Shown: positions 1 to 9,453, counted from the first letter of the stretch. The stretch is DNA of 57,012 nucleotides from Alphaproteobacteria bacterium (GCA_021325215.1 JAJPHO010000175.1:1-57012), one strand, 5' to 3'. Numbers and translations: made by a program. The notes: generated by a model from the sequence alone, not told the origin.

Positions 1-167
1 CCGGCACCTATTACGGCCAGTGCTCGCAGCTGTGCGGCATCAACCACGGCTTCATGCCGATCCAGATCGAGGCGGTGTCGAAGGAAGATTTCGACGCCTG
101 GGTGGCGCAGAACGCCCAGAAGTCGTCCTCCGCCGCAACTTCGCAGCTGGCTTCGGCCGGCCACTGA
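1..167 (+). CDS. ctaC: Cytochrome c oxidase subunit II, C-terminal end (partial)
   Basis: Only the last 54 codons are in the window, read from base 3 to the TGA at 165-167. They contain the CuA-binding motif of subunit [14 protein letters not shown] has the Cys-x3-Cys-x3-His-x2-Met spacing that binds the binuclear copper centre accepting electrons from cytochrome c. A short Ser/Ala-rich tail follows. Subunit II is a periplasm-facing part of the aa3-type terminal oxidase. The gene lies 16 nt before ctaD and heads the same operon; its N-terminal half is outside the window. Confidence 0.95.
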   Translation, partial: GTYYGQCSQLCGINHGFMPIQIEAVSKEDFDAWVAQNAQKSSSAATSQLASAGH

Positions 168-183
168 TTGAGGGATATACGAT

Positions 184-1818
184 ATGACCGCTGCATCCCA
201 CGGCCATGACCACAGCCACGATCATCACGATCATGGCACTCCGGGTTTCGTCGCCCGCTGGCTGTTCTCGACCAACCACAAGGACATCGGCACGCTCTAC
301 ATCATCTTCTCGGTTCTCGCCGGCCTGATCGGCGGCGCCGCGTCGGTGATGATCCGCATGCAGCTGATGCATCCGGGCGGCACCACCTTCGGCGGCGACT
401 GGCAGCTGTACAACTCGGTCGTCTCCGCCCACGCTTTGGTGATGGTGTTCTTCACCGTCATGCCCGGCCTGATCGGCGGGTTCGGCAACTGGTTCGTGCC
501 GCTGATGATCGGCGCCCCGGACATGGCCTTCCCGCGCATGAACAATATCAGCTTCTGGCTGCTGGTTCCGGCCTTCGCCCTGCTGACCCTGTCGGCGGTG
601 ACCGGCACCGGCGCCGGCACCGGCTGGACGCTGTATCCGCCGCTGTCCACCACCGGCCATCCCGGCCCGTCGGTCGACTACGCCATTCTGGCGCTGCACC
701 TGGCCGGTATCTCGTCGATCCTGGGCGCCATCAACTTCATCACCACCATCCTCAATATGCGCGCGCCGGGCATGACCCTGCACCGCATGCCGCTGTTCGT
801 GTGGGCGATGTTGGTGACCGCGATCCTTCTGCTGCTGGCCGTTCCGGTTCTCGCCGGCGCGCTGACCATGCTGCTGACCGACCGCAATTTCGGCACCACC
901 TTCTTCGACCCGGCCGGCGGCGGCGACCCGCTGCTGTACCAGCACCTGTTCTGGTTCTTCGGCCACCCCGAAGTGTACATCATGATCCTGCCGGCCTTCG
1001 GCATCATCAGCCAGATCGTCGCGACCTTCTCGAAGAAGCCGGTGTTCGGCTATCTGGGCATGGCCTACGCCATGGTCTCGATCGGCGTGGTCGGCTTCGT
1101 CGTGTGGGCGCACCACATGTTCACCACCGGCCTCGCGGTCAATACCCGCGCCTATTTCGTGGCCGCCACCATGGTCATCGCGGTGCCGACCGGCATCAAG
1201 ATCTTCTCGTGGCTGGCCACCATGTGGGGCGGCTCGATCGAGTTCAAGAGCCCGATGCTGTGGGCGCTGGGCTTCATCGCCCTGTTCACCATGGGCGGCG
1301 TGACCGGCGTGGTGCTGGCCAATGCCGGCGTCGACGTCTCGCTGCACGACACCTACTACGTCATCGCGCACTTCCACTATGTGCTCTCGCTGGGAGCGGT
1401 GTTCGCCATGTTCGCGGCGTTCTACTACTGGTTCCCCAAGATGACCGGCAAGGAGATCCCGGAAGGGCTGGCCAAGCTGCATTTCTGGATCATGTTCATC
1501 GGCGCCAACATGACCTTCTTCCCCCAGCACTTCCTGGGCCTGCAGGGCATGCCGCGCCGTATTCCGGACTATCCGGAAGCCTTCGCCGGCTGGAACATGA
1601 TCTCGTCGATCGGCGCCTTCATCGGCTTCGGCGGCGCGGTGCTGTTCCTGTTCATCGTGATCTACGCCCTCAGCCGCAAGCCGAGCGCCGCGGCCAATCC
1701 GTGGGGCGTCGGTGCCACGACGCTGGAATGGACCGTTCCGTCTCCGCCGCCGTTCCACACCTTCGAGGAACTGCCCGTCATCGGTGACGATGTCGCCCAC
1801 GGTCATCCGGCGGAGTAA
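184..1818 (+). CDS. ctaD: Cytochrome c oxidase subunit I (aa3-type)
   Basis: This 544-residue catalytic subunit of the haem-copper oxidase reduces O2 to water and pumps protons in the inner membrane. The start is ATG 184, preceded by a GAGGG-type ribosome site. All expected metal ligands are visible: His83 in the S-A-H-A region is a low-spin haem a ligand. His261 and Tyr265 in G-H-P-E-V-Y are the CuB ligand and the cross-linked tyrosine. His310 and His311 are further CuB ligands, and His396 and His398 in A-H-F-H-Y bind the two haems. The N-terminus carries a His-rich stretch (residues 6-17), a common lineage feature. Length is usual for the family. It is followed at once by ctaG, without a ctaB (haem O synthase) gene in between. 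Confidence 0.98.
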   Translation: MTAASHGHDHSHDHHDHGTPGFVARWLFSTNHKDIGTLYIIFSVLAGLIGGAASVMIRMQLMHPGGTTFGGDWQLYNSVVSAHALVMVFFTVMPGLIGGFGNWFVPLMIGAPDMAFPRMNNISFWLLVPAFALLTLSAVTGTGAGTGWTLYPPLSTTGHPGPSVDYAILALHLAGISSILGAINFITTILNMRAPGMTLHRMPLFVWAMLVTAILLLLAVPVLAGALTMLLTDRNFGTTFFDPAGGGDPLLYQHLFWFFGHPEVYIMILPAFGIISQIVATFSKKPVFGYLGMAYAMVSIGVVGFVVWAHHMFTTGLAVNTRAYFVAATMVIAVPTGIKIFSWLATMWGGSIEFKSPMLWALGFIALFTMGGVTGVVLANAGVDVSLHDTYYVIAHFHYVLSLGAVFAMFAAFYYWFPKMTGKEIPEGLAKLHFWIMFIGANMTFFPQHFLGLQGMPRRIPDYPEAFAGWNMISSIGAFIGFGGAVLFLFIVIYALSRKPSAAANPWGVGATTLEWTVPSPPPFHTFEELPVIGDDVAHGHPAE

Positions 1819-1824
1819 GGCGTG

Positions 1825-2367
1825 ATGAGCGGCAAGACCAAAACCCTGGTCGCGGCGTTCGCCGCCCTGGCGGTCATGGTCGGGCTGGTGGTTGCCAGCG
1901 TGCCGCTCTACACCCTGTTCTGCAAGGCGACCGGGCTCGGGGGCACTCCGCGCGTCGCATCGGCGGCGCCGGAGGGCCAGGCCCAGACCGGAACCATCCA
2001 GATCCGCTTCGACACCAACACCGCCAAGGGCCTGCCTTGGCGGTTCGTGCCGAACCAGGGCTCGATGACCATCCATCTGGGCGAACCCAACATCGCCACC
2101 TTCACGGCCGAGAATCAGGGCTCCGAGACCATCACGGGAACCGCCGCCTTCAACGTCACCCCGGCCAAGGCCGGTCAGTACGTCAACAAGATCCAGTGCT
2201 TCTGCTTCTCCGAGCAGACGCTGGCGGCGGGCCAGAAAGTCGAGATGCCGGTGCAGTTCTTCATCGATCCGGCGATCGCGACCGATCCCAATACCTCGGA
2301 CGTCACCACCATTACGCTGTCCTACTCATTCTTCAGAACGCCAAAAGGCAACGAGGGAGCATCATGA
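1825..2367 (+). CDS. ctaG: Cytochrome c oxidase assembly protein CtaG/Cox11
   Basis: The product is a 180-residue copper chaperone that delivers copper to the CuB site of subunit I. One N-terminal membrane helix (about residues 10-30) is followed by a periplasmic immunoglobulin-like domain. The copper-binding C-F-C-F motif is at Cys125 and Cys127, and the conserved juxtamembrane Cys is at position 33 (L-F-C-K). A GTG directly before the ATG (1822) could also start translation; ATG 1825 is preferred because it keeps a gap after the ctaD stop. The stop overlaps the ctaE start as ATGA, indicating translational coupling. Confidence 0.96.
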   Translation: MSGKTKTLVAAFAALAVMVGLVVASVPLYTLFCKATGLGGTPRVASAAPEGQAQTGTIQIRFDTNTAKGLPWRFVPNQGSMTIHLGEPNIATFTAENQGSETITGTAAFNVTPAKAGQYVNKIQCFCFSEQTLAAGQKVEMPVQFFIDPAIATDPNTSDVTTITLSYSFFRTPKGNEGAS

Positions 2368-3164
2368 GCCAAGGCAAACCCGCCCATCCTTATCATCTGG
2401 TCAATCCGAGCCCGTGGCCCCTGATGGGTGCCGGCTCGGCCTTCGTGACCGCCTTCGGCGCCGTGCACTGGTGGGCCGGCGGCGGCAAGGAGATCCTGTT
2501 CACCGGCCTGGCTCTGGTCGTTCTGACCATGATTCTGTGGTGGCGCGACGTCGTCAAGGAAGCCCAGGTCGAGAAGGTGCACACTCCGGTGGTGCGTCAC
2601 GGCCTGCGCCTAGGCATGGGCATGTTCATCGCTTCCGAAGTGATGTTCTTCGTCGCCTTCTTCTGGGCGTTCTTCCATAACGGCCTGCATGTCAGCCCGC
2701 AGATCACCCAGTGGCCGCCGGCCAACATCAAGCCGATGGATGCGTGGGGCCTGCCCTTCGTCAACACCATCATCCTGCTGACCTCCGGCTTCACCCTGAC
2801 CTGGGCGCACCATGCGCTCAAGCATGGCAAGCGCGGCCAGCTGATCCTCGGCCTGATCGTCACCGTCGCCCTGGGCTTTACCTTCCTGGCCTGCCAGGCG
2901 CACGAATATGGCGAAGCGACCTTCGCCTTCAAGGATGGCATCTATCCGTCGGTGTTCTATCTCGCCACCGGCTTCCACGGTTTCCACGTCTTCTGCGGCA
3001 GCGTGTTCCTGCTGGTTTGCCTGTTCCGCTCGTTCCGCGGCGATTTCACGCCCGAGCAGCATGTCGGCTTCGAAGCGGCCGCCTGGTACTGGCACTTCGT
3101 GGACGTGGTCTGGATCTTCCTGTTCCTCTGGGTCTACTGGTGGGGTTCTTCCTACGCTGGCTGA
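2364..3164 (+). CDS. ctaE: Cytochrome c oxidase subunit III
   Basis: This 266-residue, seven-helix membrane subunit stabilises the oxidase core. Its start ATG overlaps the ctaG stop (ATGA). Family signatures visible are the N-terminal H-P-Y-H-L-V segment, the F-F-W-A-F-F-H helix, the G-F-H-G-F-H-V motif and the C-terminal W-Y-W-H-F-V-D-V-V-W. It is the last gene of the cox operon, closed by a strong terminator 39 nt downstream. Confidence 0.97.
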   Translation: MSQGKPAHPYHLVNPSPWPLMGAGSAFVTAFGAVHWWAGGGKEILFTGLALVVLTMILWWRDVVKEAQVEKVHTPVVRHGLRLGMGMFIASEVMFFVAFFWAFFHNGLHVSPQITQWPPANIKPMDAWGLPFVNTIILLTSGFTLTWAHHALKHGKRGQLILGLIVTVALGFTFLACQAHEYGEATFAFKDGIYPSVFYLATGFHGFHVFCGSVFLLVCLFRSFRGDFTPEQHVGFEAAAWYWHFVDVVWIFLFLWVYWWGSSYAG

Positions 3165-3202
3165 GCCAATGGCAGTTTCTGCCTAGGAACAGAGTGATGA
3201 TT

Positions 3203-3234
3203 GGCCGGAAACCGAAGGGTTTCCGGCCTTTTTT
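3203..3234 (+). terminator. Intrinsic terminator of the cox operon
   Basis: A perfect 11-bp stem GGCCGGAAACC / GGTTTCCGGCC with a GAAG tetraloop is followed directly by six T residues. It sits 39 nt after the ctaE stop and separates the oxidase operon from usg. Confidence 0.95.
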
Positions 3235-3290
3235 CATTTGGCACGGCGCTTGCTGTGGATAAGTCGAAGTACCAGGAGCGGGAGGCTCTC

Positions 3291-3566
3291 ATGACGGCGA
3301 TGCATCACCACGACTATGCGCGGGAAGATTACCGGCTCACCACGGTCGAGATCTTCTATCACAGCTTCGACAATCCCGAGGAACTGCGCAGCCTGACGTG
3401 GCAGGATTATGATTTGGCGCCGGATTATCCGGAACTGCGCCGCTTCCTGACCTATTGGTCGCGCCACATCGACGGCGTCATCCATTCGGTCCGGGTGGAG
3501 GGCATGGAGACGTCAGGCCAGGCGCGCCGCGCCAGCCGCCCGATGCCTTCCACCGCGATCCACTGA
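3291..3566 (+). CDS. usg: Usg family protein
   Basis: A 91-residue cytoplasmic protein of the alphaproteobacterial Usg family, recognised by L-T-T-V-E-I-F-Y, W-Q-D-Y-D-L-A-P-D-Y-P and H-S-V-R-V in the usual order. The family was named in Caulobacter, where it lies with trp genes; its molecular function is unknown. ATG 3291 was chosen because it has a GGAGCGGGAGG ribosome site and an upstream start would run into the cox terminator. The TGA abuts the opposing dihydroorotase stop (TGATCA) with no gap, so the two genes share a single convergent end without a terminator. Confidence 0.88.
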   Translation: MTAMHHHDYAREDYRLTTVEIFYHSFDNPEELRSLTWQDYDLAPDYPELRRFLTYWSRHIDGVIHSVRVEGMETSGQARRASRPMPSTAIH

Positions 3567-4883
3567 TCAGATAAAACGGAGCGGAGCGCCGAGGGGATCG
3601 CCCAGCAGGGTATCCTCGCGCATCACGACATTGCCGCGAATGATCGTGGCGATCGGCCAGCCGGTGACCTTCATGCCGTCGAAGGGCGTCCAGCCGCACT
3701 TGCTGACGATCCACTGGTTGGTGATCTTGCGCTGGGCCTTCAGGTCCACCACGGTGAAATCGGCGTCATAGCCCACCGCGATCCGTCCTTTGTTCTTCAT
3801 GCCGTAAATCCGCGCCGGGCCCGCCGAGGTCAGATCGACGAAGCGCTCCAGCGTCAGCCGGCCGGCCGCCACATGGTCGAGCATGATCGGCACCAGGGTC
3901 TGCACGCCCGTCATGCCCGAGGGGCTGTCGGGATAGGGCTTGGCCTTCTCTTCCAAAGTATGCGGCGCGTGATCCGAGCCGATCACGTCGACGATGCCCA
4001 GCTCGACGCCACGCCACAAGCCCTGGCGATGCTCCTCGCTGCGGATCGGCGGGTTCATCTGCGCCAGCGTGCCCAGGCGCTCATAGCATTCCGGGCCGGA
4101 CAGGGTCAGATGCTGCGGCGTCGTCTCGACGGTGGCGATGTCCTTGTGCGCGGCCAGGATGCGGATCTCGTCGGCGGTGGTGATGTGCAGCACATGGATC
4201 GGGCGATTGGCCTCGCGCGCCAGGCGCAGCACGCGCTGGGTGGCGATGATGGCGGTTTGGGCGTCGCGCCATTCCGGATGCATCTTCGGGTGCGCGCCGC
4301 CCTCGACCAGATGACGGCGTTCCTTCAGGCGCGCCTCGTCCTCGGCATGGATGGCGATGCGGCGGTGGCCCGAGGCGAAGGCGCGTTTGAGAATGGTCTC
4401 GTCGTCGACCAGCAGATTGCCGGTCGAGCTGCCCATGAAAATCTTGACGCCGCACACGCCCGGCAGACGCTCCAGCTCGGCCAGCTGGTCGGCATTCTCC
4501 GGCGCGCCGCCCATGAAGAAGGCATGGTCGACCCAGGCGCGCCCCTTGGCGCGGGCGAACTTGTCGGCCATGGCCTGGGCGGTGGTGGTCGACGGTTTGG
4601 TGTTGGGCATCTCGCACACGGCGGTGACGCCGCCCATCGCCGCGGCAGCGGTGCCGGTGGCGAGGTCTTCCTTATGTTCGAGGCCGGGTTCGCGCAGATG
4701 CACCTGGCTGTCGATGACGCCGGGCAGCACCACGAGCCCGCTGGCATCGAATATCTCCGCCGCCTTGAAGTCCACCGCGCCGATATCGACGATCTTGCCG
4801 TCCTTGATGCCGATATTGGCCTCGACGATGCCGGCCGGCGTGACGGCGCGGCCGCCCTTGAGCAGAAGATCGATATCGGACAT
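3567..4883 (-). CDS. pyrC: Dihydroorotase, class I
   Basis: This 438-residue cyclic amidohydrolase should interconvert carbamoyl-aspartate and dihydroorotate in pyrimidine synthesis. Seen: an N-terminal composite beta domain (L-L-L-K-G-G), the class I metal motif in D-S-Q-V-H-L-R-E-P-G, a G-V-K-I-F-M-G-S segment, the His-containing I-H-A-E-D and V-L-H-I-T-T motifs, and S-D-H-A-P-H with the catalytic Asp. The start ATG at 4881-4883 has an AAAGGGAG ribosome site. It lies 4 nt downstream of asnB on the same strand, so the two may be co-transcribed. Allantoinase or hydantoinase of the same superfamily cannot be fully excluded from motifs alone. Confidence 0.93.
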   Translation of the reverse strand: MSDIDLLLKGGRAVTPAGIVEANIGIKDGKIVDIGAVDFKAAEIFDASGLVVLPGVIDSQVHLREPGLEHKEDLATGTAAAAMGGVTAVCEMPNTKPSTTTAQAMADKFARAKGRAWVDHAFFMGGAPENADQLAELERLPGVCGVKIFMGSSTGNLLVDDETILKRAFASGHRRIAIHAEDEARLKERRHLVEGGAHPKMHPEWRDAQTAIIATQRVLRLAREANRPIHVLHITTADEIRILAAHKDIATVETTPQHLTLSGPECYERLGTLAQMNPPIRSEEHRQGLWRGVELGIVDVIGSDHAPHTLEEKAKPYPDSPSGMTGVQTLVPIMLDHVAAGRLTLERFVDLTSAGPARIYGMKNKGRIAVGYDADFTVVDLKAQRKITNQWIVSKCGWTPFDGMKVTGWPIATIIRGNVVMREDTLLGDPLGAPLRFI

Positions 4884-4887
4884 GGGT

Positions 4888-6642
4888 TCACTCCCTTTGG
4901 GAAAGGACGTCGAAGATGCCGCCCTCGACCGGGCGGTTCTGGATATGGCGGTGGTGCCACAAAGCACAGAACAGAAGCGTCCAGGCGGCGAATCCGTTCC
5001 TCTTATCAAGGCGTTGGAACAGGCTTTCGACCATGCCTGGCTTGCACAGCGCCTGGATCGAGGGCTGCGCGGCCAGCAGCGCGCCCAGTTCCGGCTTGCG
5101 CGCCATCCAATCGGCGACCGGCACGGTGAAGCCGCGCTTGGGCGAGAAGGGCTCGGCCGAGGGCATGACGTCATTCAGCCATTTGCGCAGCAGATATTTG
5201 CCGCGGCCTTCGGCCAGCTTCAGCCTGTCAGGAAGGCGGAAGGCCAGTTCGGCCACCACCGGATCGAGGAACGGCACGCGCCCCTCGATGCCGTGCGCCA
5301 TCAGGCAGCGGTCGAGCTTGGTCAGCAGGTCGTTGGGCAGCCAGTCGGCGCAATCGACCGCCTGGGCACGCTGGAGGCGGTTCCAGCCATGATTCTGCGC
5401 CTCGGCCTCCGCCGCGCGCATGCCTGTGCGCCAGTCGCTGGCTTCGCGCAGGATGCCGAGTTCGGACAGGATGCCCTTGCGCCGCATCGGCCGGGCGAAA
5501 GGCCAGGGGCGGTCGACGCTGCGATAGCGTCCATAGCCGGCGAACAGCTCGTCGCCGCCTTCGCCCGACAGGACCACCTTGACCGACTGGCGGGCTGTCA
5601 TGGCCAGCTTGGCGGTGGGCAGGATGGCATAGTCGGCGGCGGGATCGTCCATCGAGGCGGCGATGCCCGGCAGCAGCTGCCAGAAATCCTCCTCGGACAC
5701 CGGCACTTCGACATGCTCGGCGCCGACTTCGCGGGCCAGTTTGCCGGCCAGGTCGGTTTCGTCGCGCGCCGAGGTTCCCGGGAAATAGGCGGTGAAGGCC
5801 AGCACCGGCTTGCAGCTCAGCCGCGCCATCAGCGCCAGCACGGCGGCGCTGTCGATGCCGCCCGACAGGAACATGCCATAGGGCACGTCCGAGCGCTGAT
5901 GCAGGGTCACCGATTCCGCCAGACGCGTATCCAGCTCGTCGAGCAGCGCATCCTCGCCGCCGGGCAGCGGCGCGCCGTCAGGCAAAGCGGCGCGGCGGCG
6001 GCGCTCGGCGATCCTGCCGTTCCGCACGACGATGGTCTCGCCGGGCAGCAGGCGGTGGATGCCGGCAAAGATCGTCTCGGCGCCGGTGGTGAATTGCAGA
6101 TTGACCAAAGCGTCGCGCGCCGAGGTCATCTCGCGCCGCTCCACCAGCCCGGTGGCGAGAATGGCCTGGGGCTCGGACGAGAACAGGAAATGGCTGTCGG
6201 TCTCGGCGTAATAGAGCGGCTTGATGCCGAACGGATCGCGGCTCAGCACCAGCTGCTTATTTGCCGGATCGTAGAGGGCGATGGCGTACATGCCGCGCAA
6301 ATGGTCGACATAATCGAGGCCGTGGCGCCGATAGAGATACAGCGGCGGCTCGCAGTCCGACTTGGTCTTGAACGGCTCGCCTGCCAGCTCTTCGCGTAGC
6401 TCGGGATTATTGTAGATCTCGCCATTGGCGATCAGCACCAGCCCGTCGGGGCCGAACAGCGGCTGGTCGCCGGTGGCCAGGTCGATGATGGCCAGGCGCT
6501 GATGGGCCAGCCCGACGGCGTCCTGGCGGTAATGGCCGCGTCCGTCCGGACCGCGATGGGCCTGCGCGGCGCCGAGCTTTTCCAGCAGGTCGATTTCGAC
6601 CGCGGCGCCCGTGCGGCTCATCGCGCCGGCAATGCCGCACAT
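4888..6642 (-). CDS. asnB: Asparagine synthase (glutamine-hydrolysing)
   Basis: The 584-residue protein starts M-C-G-I-A-G, placing the glutaminase nucleophile at Cys2. An N-terminal Ntn amidotransferase domain covers about residues 2-200. The C-terminal ATP-dependent synthetase domain has the PP-loop S-G-G-I-D-S near residue 260, and a second S-G-E-G-G-D-E motif. It transfers amide nitrogen from glutamine to aspartate or a related carboxylate. The start ATG shares one base with the stop of the upstream glycosyltransferase (TGATG), so the two are coupled. AsnB homologues paired with glycosyltransferases are frequent in surface-polysaccharide loci, where they may amidate sugars or amino acids; the true substrate here is uncertain. 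Confidence 0.9.
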   Translation of the reverse strand: MCGIAGAMSRTGAAVEIDLLEKLGAAQAHRGPDGRGHYRQDAVGLAHQRLAIIDLATGDQPLFGPDGLVLIANGEIYNNPELREELAGEPFKTKSDCEPPLYLYRRHGLDYVDHLRGMYAIALYDPANKQLVLSRDPFGIKPLYYAETDSHFLFSSEPQAILATGLVERREMTSARDALVNLQFTTGAETIFAGIHRLLPGETIVVRNGRIAERRRRAALPDGAPLPGGEDALLDELDTRLAESVTLHQRSDVPYGMFLSGGIDSAAVLALMARLSCKPVLAFTAYFPGTSARDETDLAGKLAREVGAEHVEVPVSEEDFWQLLPGIAASMDDPAADYAILPTAKLAMTARQSVKVVLSGEGGDELFAGYGRYRSVDRPWPFARPMRRKGILSELGILREASDWRTGMRAAEAEAQNHGWNRLQRAQAVDCADWLPNDLLTKLDRCLMAHGIEGRVPFLDPVVAELAFRLPDRLKLAEGRGKYLLRKWLNDVMPSAEPFSPKRGFTVPVADWMARKPELGALLAAQPSIQALCKPGMVESLFQRLDKRNGFAAWTLLFCALWHHRHIQNRPVEGGIFDVLSQRE

Positions 6643-7682
6643 CAGGCGAGAATCCGCTCGAAGAAGGCGCGGTATTGGCCGACTACCGCGGCTTTGGTGA
6701 AGTCTCGCCGATAGCGGGCATGTCCGGCGGCGGCCATGCGCGCGGTGGCGGCGGGATCGGCCAGGGCGGAGCGCACCGCGCCGGCAAGGGCCGCGGCGTC
6801 GTCGATCGGCGACAGCAGGCCGGTCACCCCGTCCTCGATCAGCAGGCGGGGGCCGTCCGAGGCGGTGGCGACCACCGGGCGGCCATGCGCCCAGGCTTCG
6901 AGAATGACGTTGCCGAGGGGTTCATGGCGGGCCGGATGGACGAACAGATCGGCGGTCGACATCAGGTCGGCGACATCCTCGCGCCAGCCCAGAAAGCGGA
7001 CGCGCGGCTTGACCCCGGCATGAACGGCCAGCGCTTCCAGCGCCTCGCGCTCGGGCCCGACGCCGGCCAGCAGCAGATAGGCTTCCGGCAGCTCGGCCAG
7101 CGCCTGCAGCAGCACGTCGAAGCCCTTGTTGGGATGCAGTCGTCCCAGCGCCAGCAGCAGCGGCGCCGCGTCCGGCACATAGAAATCATGGCGGTTCAGC
7201 GCCTTGCCCGGCGTCGCGTCGGCGAAATTGGGCAGATAGACGGTGCGTTCGGCCGGCCAGCCTTCGCGCACCAGATACTCGACCACCGACTCGGTGTCGC
7301 CGATCAGATAGTCGCAGGCACGGTAATATTTCAGGTCGTAATAGCCGCCCAGGCGCGCGACCAGCTTGAAATCATGGCCGCTCAGCGGGCTTTTCGGCGC
7401 CATGCTGGTGGCGCGGCTCATCCAGGTGAAGACGATGTCCGGCGCGAAGTCGCGGATGGCGCGGCGAAAGCCGAGGCGCGTCACCAGATCGAAGCGGTTG
7501 CCGAACGGCATCTGCTGCACGTCGGTCAGTCCGGCTTTGGTCAGCAGATCATGCCGCCGCTCGTCCTTGCGGATCAGCAGCCGCTGCTCAATGCCCGATT
7601 CGCCGAGCGCCGGCACCAGCCGTTCGAAGAATCGTTCGGCACCACCATGTTGAGCTCCGGCAAGGGCTTGCAGGATACGCAT
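6642..7682 (-). CDS. Glycosyltransferase family 4 (GT-B fold)
   Basis: A 346-residue retaining glycosyltransferase of GT4 type. The N-terminal Rossmann domain begins M-R-I-L-Q-A-L-A-G with the early G-G-A-E-R-F motif. The C-terminal donor domain has L-A-L-G-R-L-H-P-N-K-G and the sugar-nucleotide site E-P-L-G-N-V-I-L-E-A-W around residue 265. No signal peptide or membrane span is seen, consistent with a peripheral cytoplasmic enzyme acting on a lipid-linked acceptor. It is the first gene of a coupled unit with asnB and perhaps pyrC, divergent from ygfZ. Acceptor and donor cannot be told from sequence. Confidence 0.85.
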   Translation of the reverse strand: MRILQALAGAQHGGAERFFERLVPALGESGIEQRLLIRKDERRHDLLTKAGLTDVQQMPFGNRFDLVTRLGFRRAIRDFAPDIVFTWMSRATSMAPKSPLSGHDFKLVARLGGYYDLKYYRACDYLIGDTESVVEYLVREGWPAERTVYLPNFADATPGKALNRHDFYVPDAAPLLLALGRLHPNKGFDVLLQALAELPEAYLLLAGVGPEREALEALAVHAGVKPRVRFLGWREDVADLMSTADLFVHPARHEPLGNVILEAWAHGRPVVATASDGPRLLIEDGVTGLLSPIDDAAALAGAVRSALADPAATARMAAAGHARYRRDFTKAAVVGQYRAFFERILA

Positions 7683-7807
7683 CGAATTTCCGAGAGACGG
7701 GGAGCGAAATGAATTGCCGCAGGCGACGCCGTCCTTTTATCCGATAGCGCAGCTTACCCGCAAGCATACCCTTGTCATATCACGATTGTCCGACCAGATT
7801 CAGGGGC

Positions 7808-8641
7808 ATGTCCGCATATATTCCTCTGGCGCATCGCGCCCTCATCGCGATTTCCGGCGAAGACCGCCGCACCTTCCTGCAGGGACTGGTCAGCGCCGAT
7901 GTCGAACAGGCGTCGAGCCACCGCGCGCTCTATGGCGCTTACCTCACGCCGCAGGGCAAATATCTCTACGATTTCTTCCTGGCCGAGCATGAGGGCGTGC
8001 TGCTGATGGAGATCGAGGCGGCCGGCCGCGATGATCTGATCAAGCGCCTGTCGCGCTTTCGCCTGCGCTCCAAAGTGAGTTTGGCGCCCAAGGACGATTG
8101 GCAGGTTTATGCCGTGATCGGCGCGCCTGAGCGCGAGGCCGGATCGGTCCAGCCGTGGGAGGGCGGTCTGTCGGTCAGCGACCCGCGCCTGTCCGCCGCC
8201 GGCCAGCGCGTCTGGCTGCCGGCTCCGCCCGATCTGCCGCAGAGCGAATTCGCCGTATGGGACGCCCAGCGCATCCGGCTCGGTTTGGCGGACGGCAGCC
8301 GCGACATGATCCCGGAAAAGACCATCCTGCTCGAAGCCGGCTTCGACGAGCTGCGCGGCGTCGATTGGGAAAAGGGCTGCTTCATGGGCCAGGAGGTGAC
8401 GGCGCGCAGCAAATATCGCGGCCAGATCAAGAAGCGGCTGGTGCCGGTCGAGATCGCCGGGGCGGCGCCCGAGCCCGGCACGATCCTGACCCTCGACGGT
8501 CAGGAAGCCGGCGAGATGCGCTCGCATCAGGGCGGCGTGGGCTTGGCGGTGATTCGGCTCGACAGTCTGGAGCGCGGCCCGCTGAGCGCCGGCGAAACCC
8601 TTCTCACGCCGAAACTCCCGGACTGGGTCCGGCTCAGCTGA
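7808..8641 (+). CDS. ygfZ: Folate-binding protein YgfZ
   Basis: This 277-residue tetrahydrofolate-dependent protein supports repair or maturation of some [4Fe-4S] enzymes. The family signature K-G-C-F-M-G-Q-E-V-T (about residues 193-202) contains the conserved Cys, and the N-terminus (R-R-T-F-L-Q-G-L-V-S-A-D-V) matches GcvT-like folds. ATG 7808 is preferred over an upstream TTG at 7772 because the product then begins at the usual family position. Its last 8 nt overlap the 3' end of the opposing methyltransferase gene. Confidence 0.92.
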   Translation: MSAYIPLAHRALIAISGEDRRTFLQGLVSADVEQASSHRALYGAYLTPQGKYLYDFFLAEHEGVLLMEIEAAGRDDLIKRLSRFRLRSKVSLAPKDDWQVYAVIGAPEREAGSVQPWEGGLSVSDPRLSAAGQRVWLPAPPDLPQSEFAVWDAQRIRLGLADGSRDMIPEKTILLEAGFDELRGVDWEKGCFMGQEVTARSKYRGQIKKRLVPVEIAGAAPEPGTILTLDGQEAGEMRSHQGGVGLAVIRLDSLERGPLSAGETLLTPKLPDWVRLS

Positions 8642-9365
8642 GACCCTGGCCGCGCCGCAGAATATCGTCGGCCAGCGGGGTGTAGCGCCCGTCCTCCTCA
8701 TGCAGTACGAGACCCGGCGACAGGGTCAGCGGCGTCGCGATCCCCTTGCGGGCGCGCAGCAGAATGCGCTTGGCCGGGCGTCCGCGCTTGGGCCAGAGCG
8801 GCGTCACCACCATTTCTCCGGCCTTGCCATGCAGGGCGGCCATCAGCGCGTCGAGGCGGTCGGCGCGGAACACCACGGTCAACACGCCCTTGGGCCGCAA
8901 CATGGTGACGGCGAAGCGCATCCAGGCGGCCAGGTCGACGTCGGTTTCGCGGTTGGCGGCATCCTTGATCGCGCTCGGGCTCGGCGTGCCTTCCGGCGCG
9001 TTGAAGGGCGGGTTGGTCATCACATGGTGGAAGCTGCCCGGCGCCAGGCGCGGCGGGGGGGCCTGCAGCGTGCCGATCATGGCATCGACGCGGCCGGTGA
9101 AGCCGTTGATCTCGATGTTCTGGCGGGCCAGGGCGACCAGCGGCGGCTGCATTTCCAGCCCGAAGACACGGCACCCTTCCACCCGGCTGGCCAGGCACAG
9201 CGAGGCGGCGCCGACGCCGCTGCCCAGATCGAGCACGGTCTCGCCCGCTTCGGCGGTGACGGCGGCGGCCAGCAGAACGGGATCGATGGCGGCGCGATAG
9301 CCGTCCTCGGGCTGGCGCAGCAAGACGCGCCCATCTAAAAGACGATCCTCGGAAACCGCGTCCAT
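8634..9365 (-). CDS. TrmN6-like tRNA (adenine-N6)-methyltransferase
   Basis: The 243-residue SAM-dependent class I methyltransferase carries the SAM loop V-L-D-L-G-S-G-V-G-A-A and the catalytic motif N-P-P-F typical of N6-adenine or N-methyl transferases. The N-terminal Q-P-E-D-G-Y-R-A-A-I-D segment and overall size match the TrmN6/YfiC group that modifies A37 of tRNA1(Val). The start ATG lies 88 nt from the divergent polyprenyl synthase. The exact tRNA target is inferred from the family only. Confidence 0.85.
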   Translation of the reverse strand: MDAVSEDRLLDGRVLLRQPEDGYRAAIDPVLLAAAVTAEAGETVLDLGSGVGAASLCLASRVEGCRVFGLEMQPPLVALARQNIEINGFTGRVDAMIGTLQAPPPRLAPGSFHHVMTNPPFNAPEGTPSPSAIKDAANRETDVDLAAWMRFAVTMLRPKGVLTVVFRADRLDALMAALHGKAGEMVVTPLWPKRGRPAKRILLRARKGIATPLTLSPGLVLHEEDGRYTPLADDILRRGQGLS

Positions 9366-9394
9366 GGCTCAACCCCCTGGAACTCGTTGTAAAC

Positions 9395-9423
9395 TTGACC
9401 GTTGGTGATGCGCAACCTTATGC
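9395..9423 (+). promoter_or_regulatory. Probable sigma-70-type promoter of the polyprenyl synthase
   Basis: TTGACC (9395-9400), a 17-nt spacer and TTATGC (9418-9423) fit a housekeeping promoter. It predicts a start near 9430 and a leader of about 25 nt before the TTG start codon. This is the only clear promoter-like pair in the 88-nt divergent gap. Confidence 0.5.
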
Positions 9424-9453
9424 TCGGCCCGGATTGAAAGGTGGGTCCTGGAT

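Noticed and set aside
52-2076. Long minus-strand open frame across the cox operon
   Set aside because: It lies antisense to ctaD and ctaG, whose metal-binding residues are all intact. The Arg/Gly/His-rich translation is typical of an antisense GC-rich shadow.
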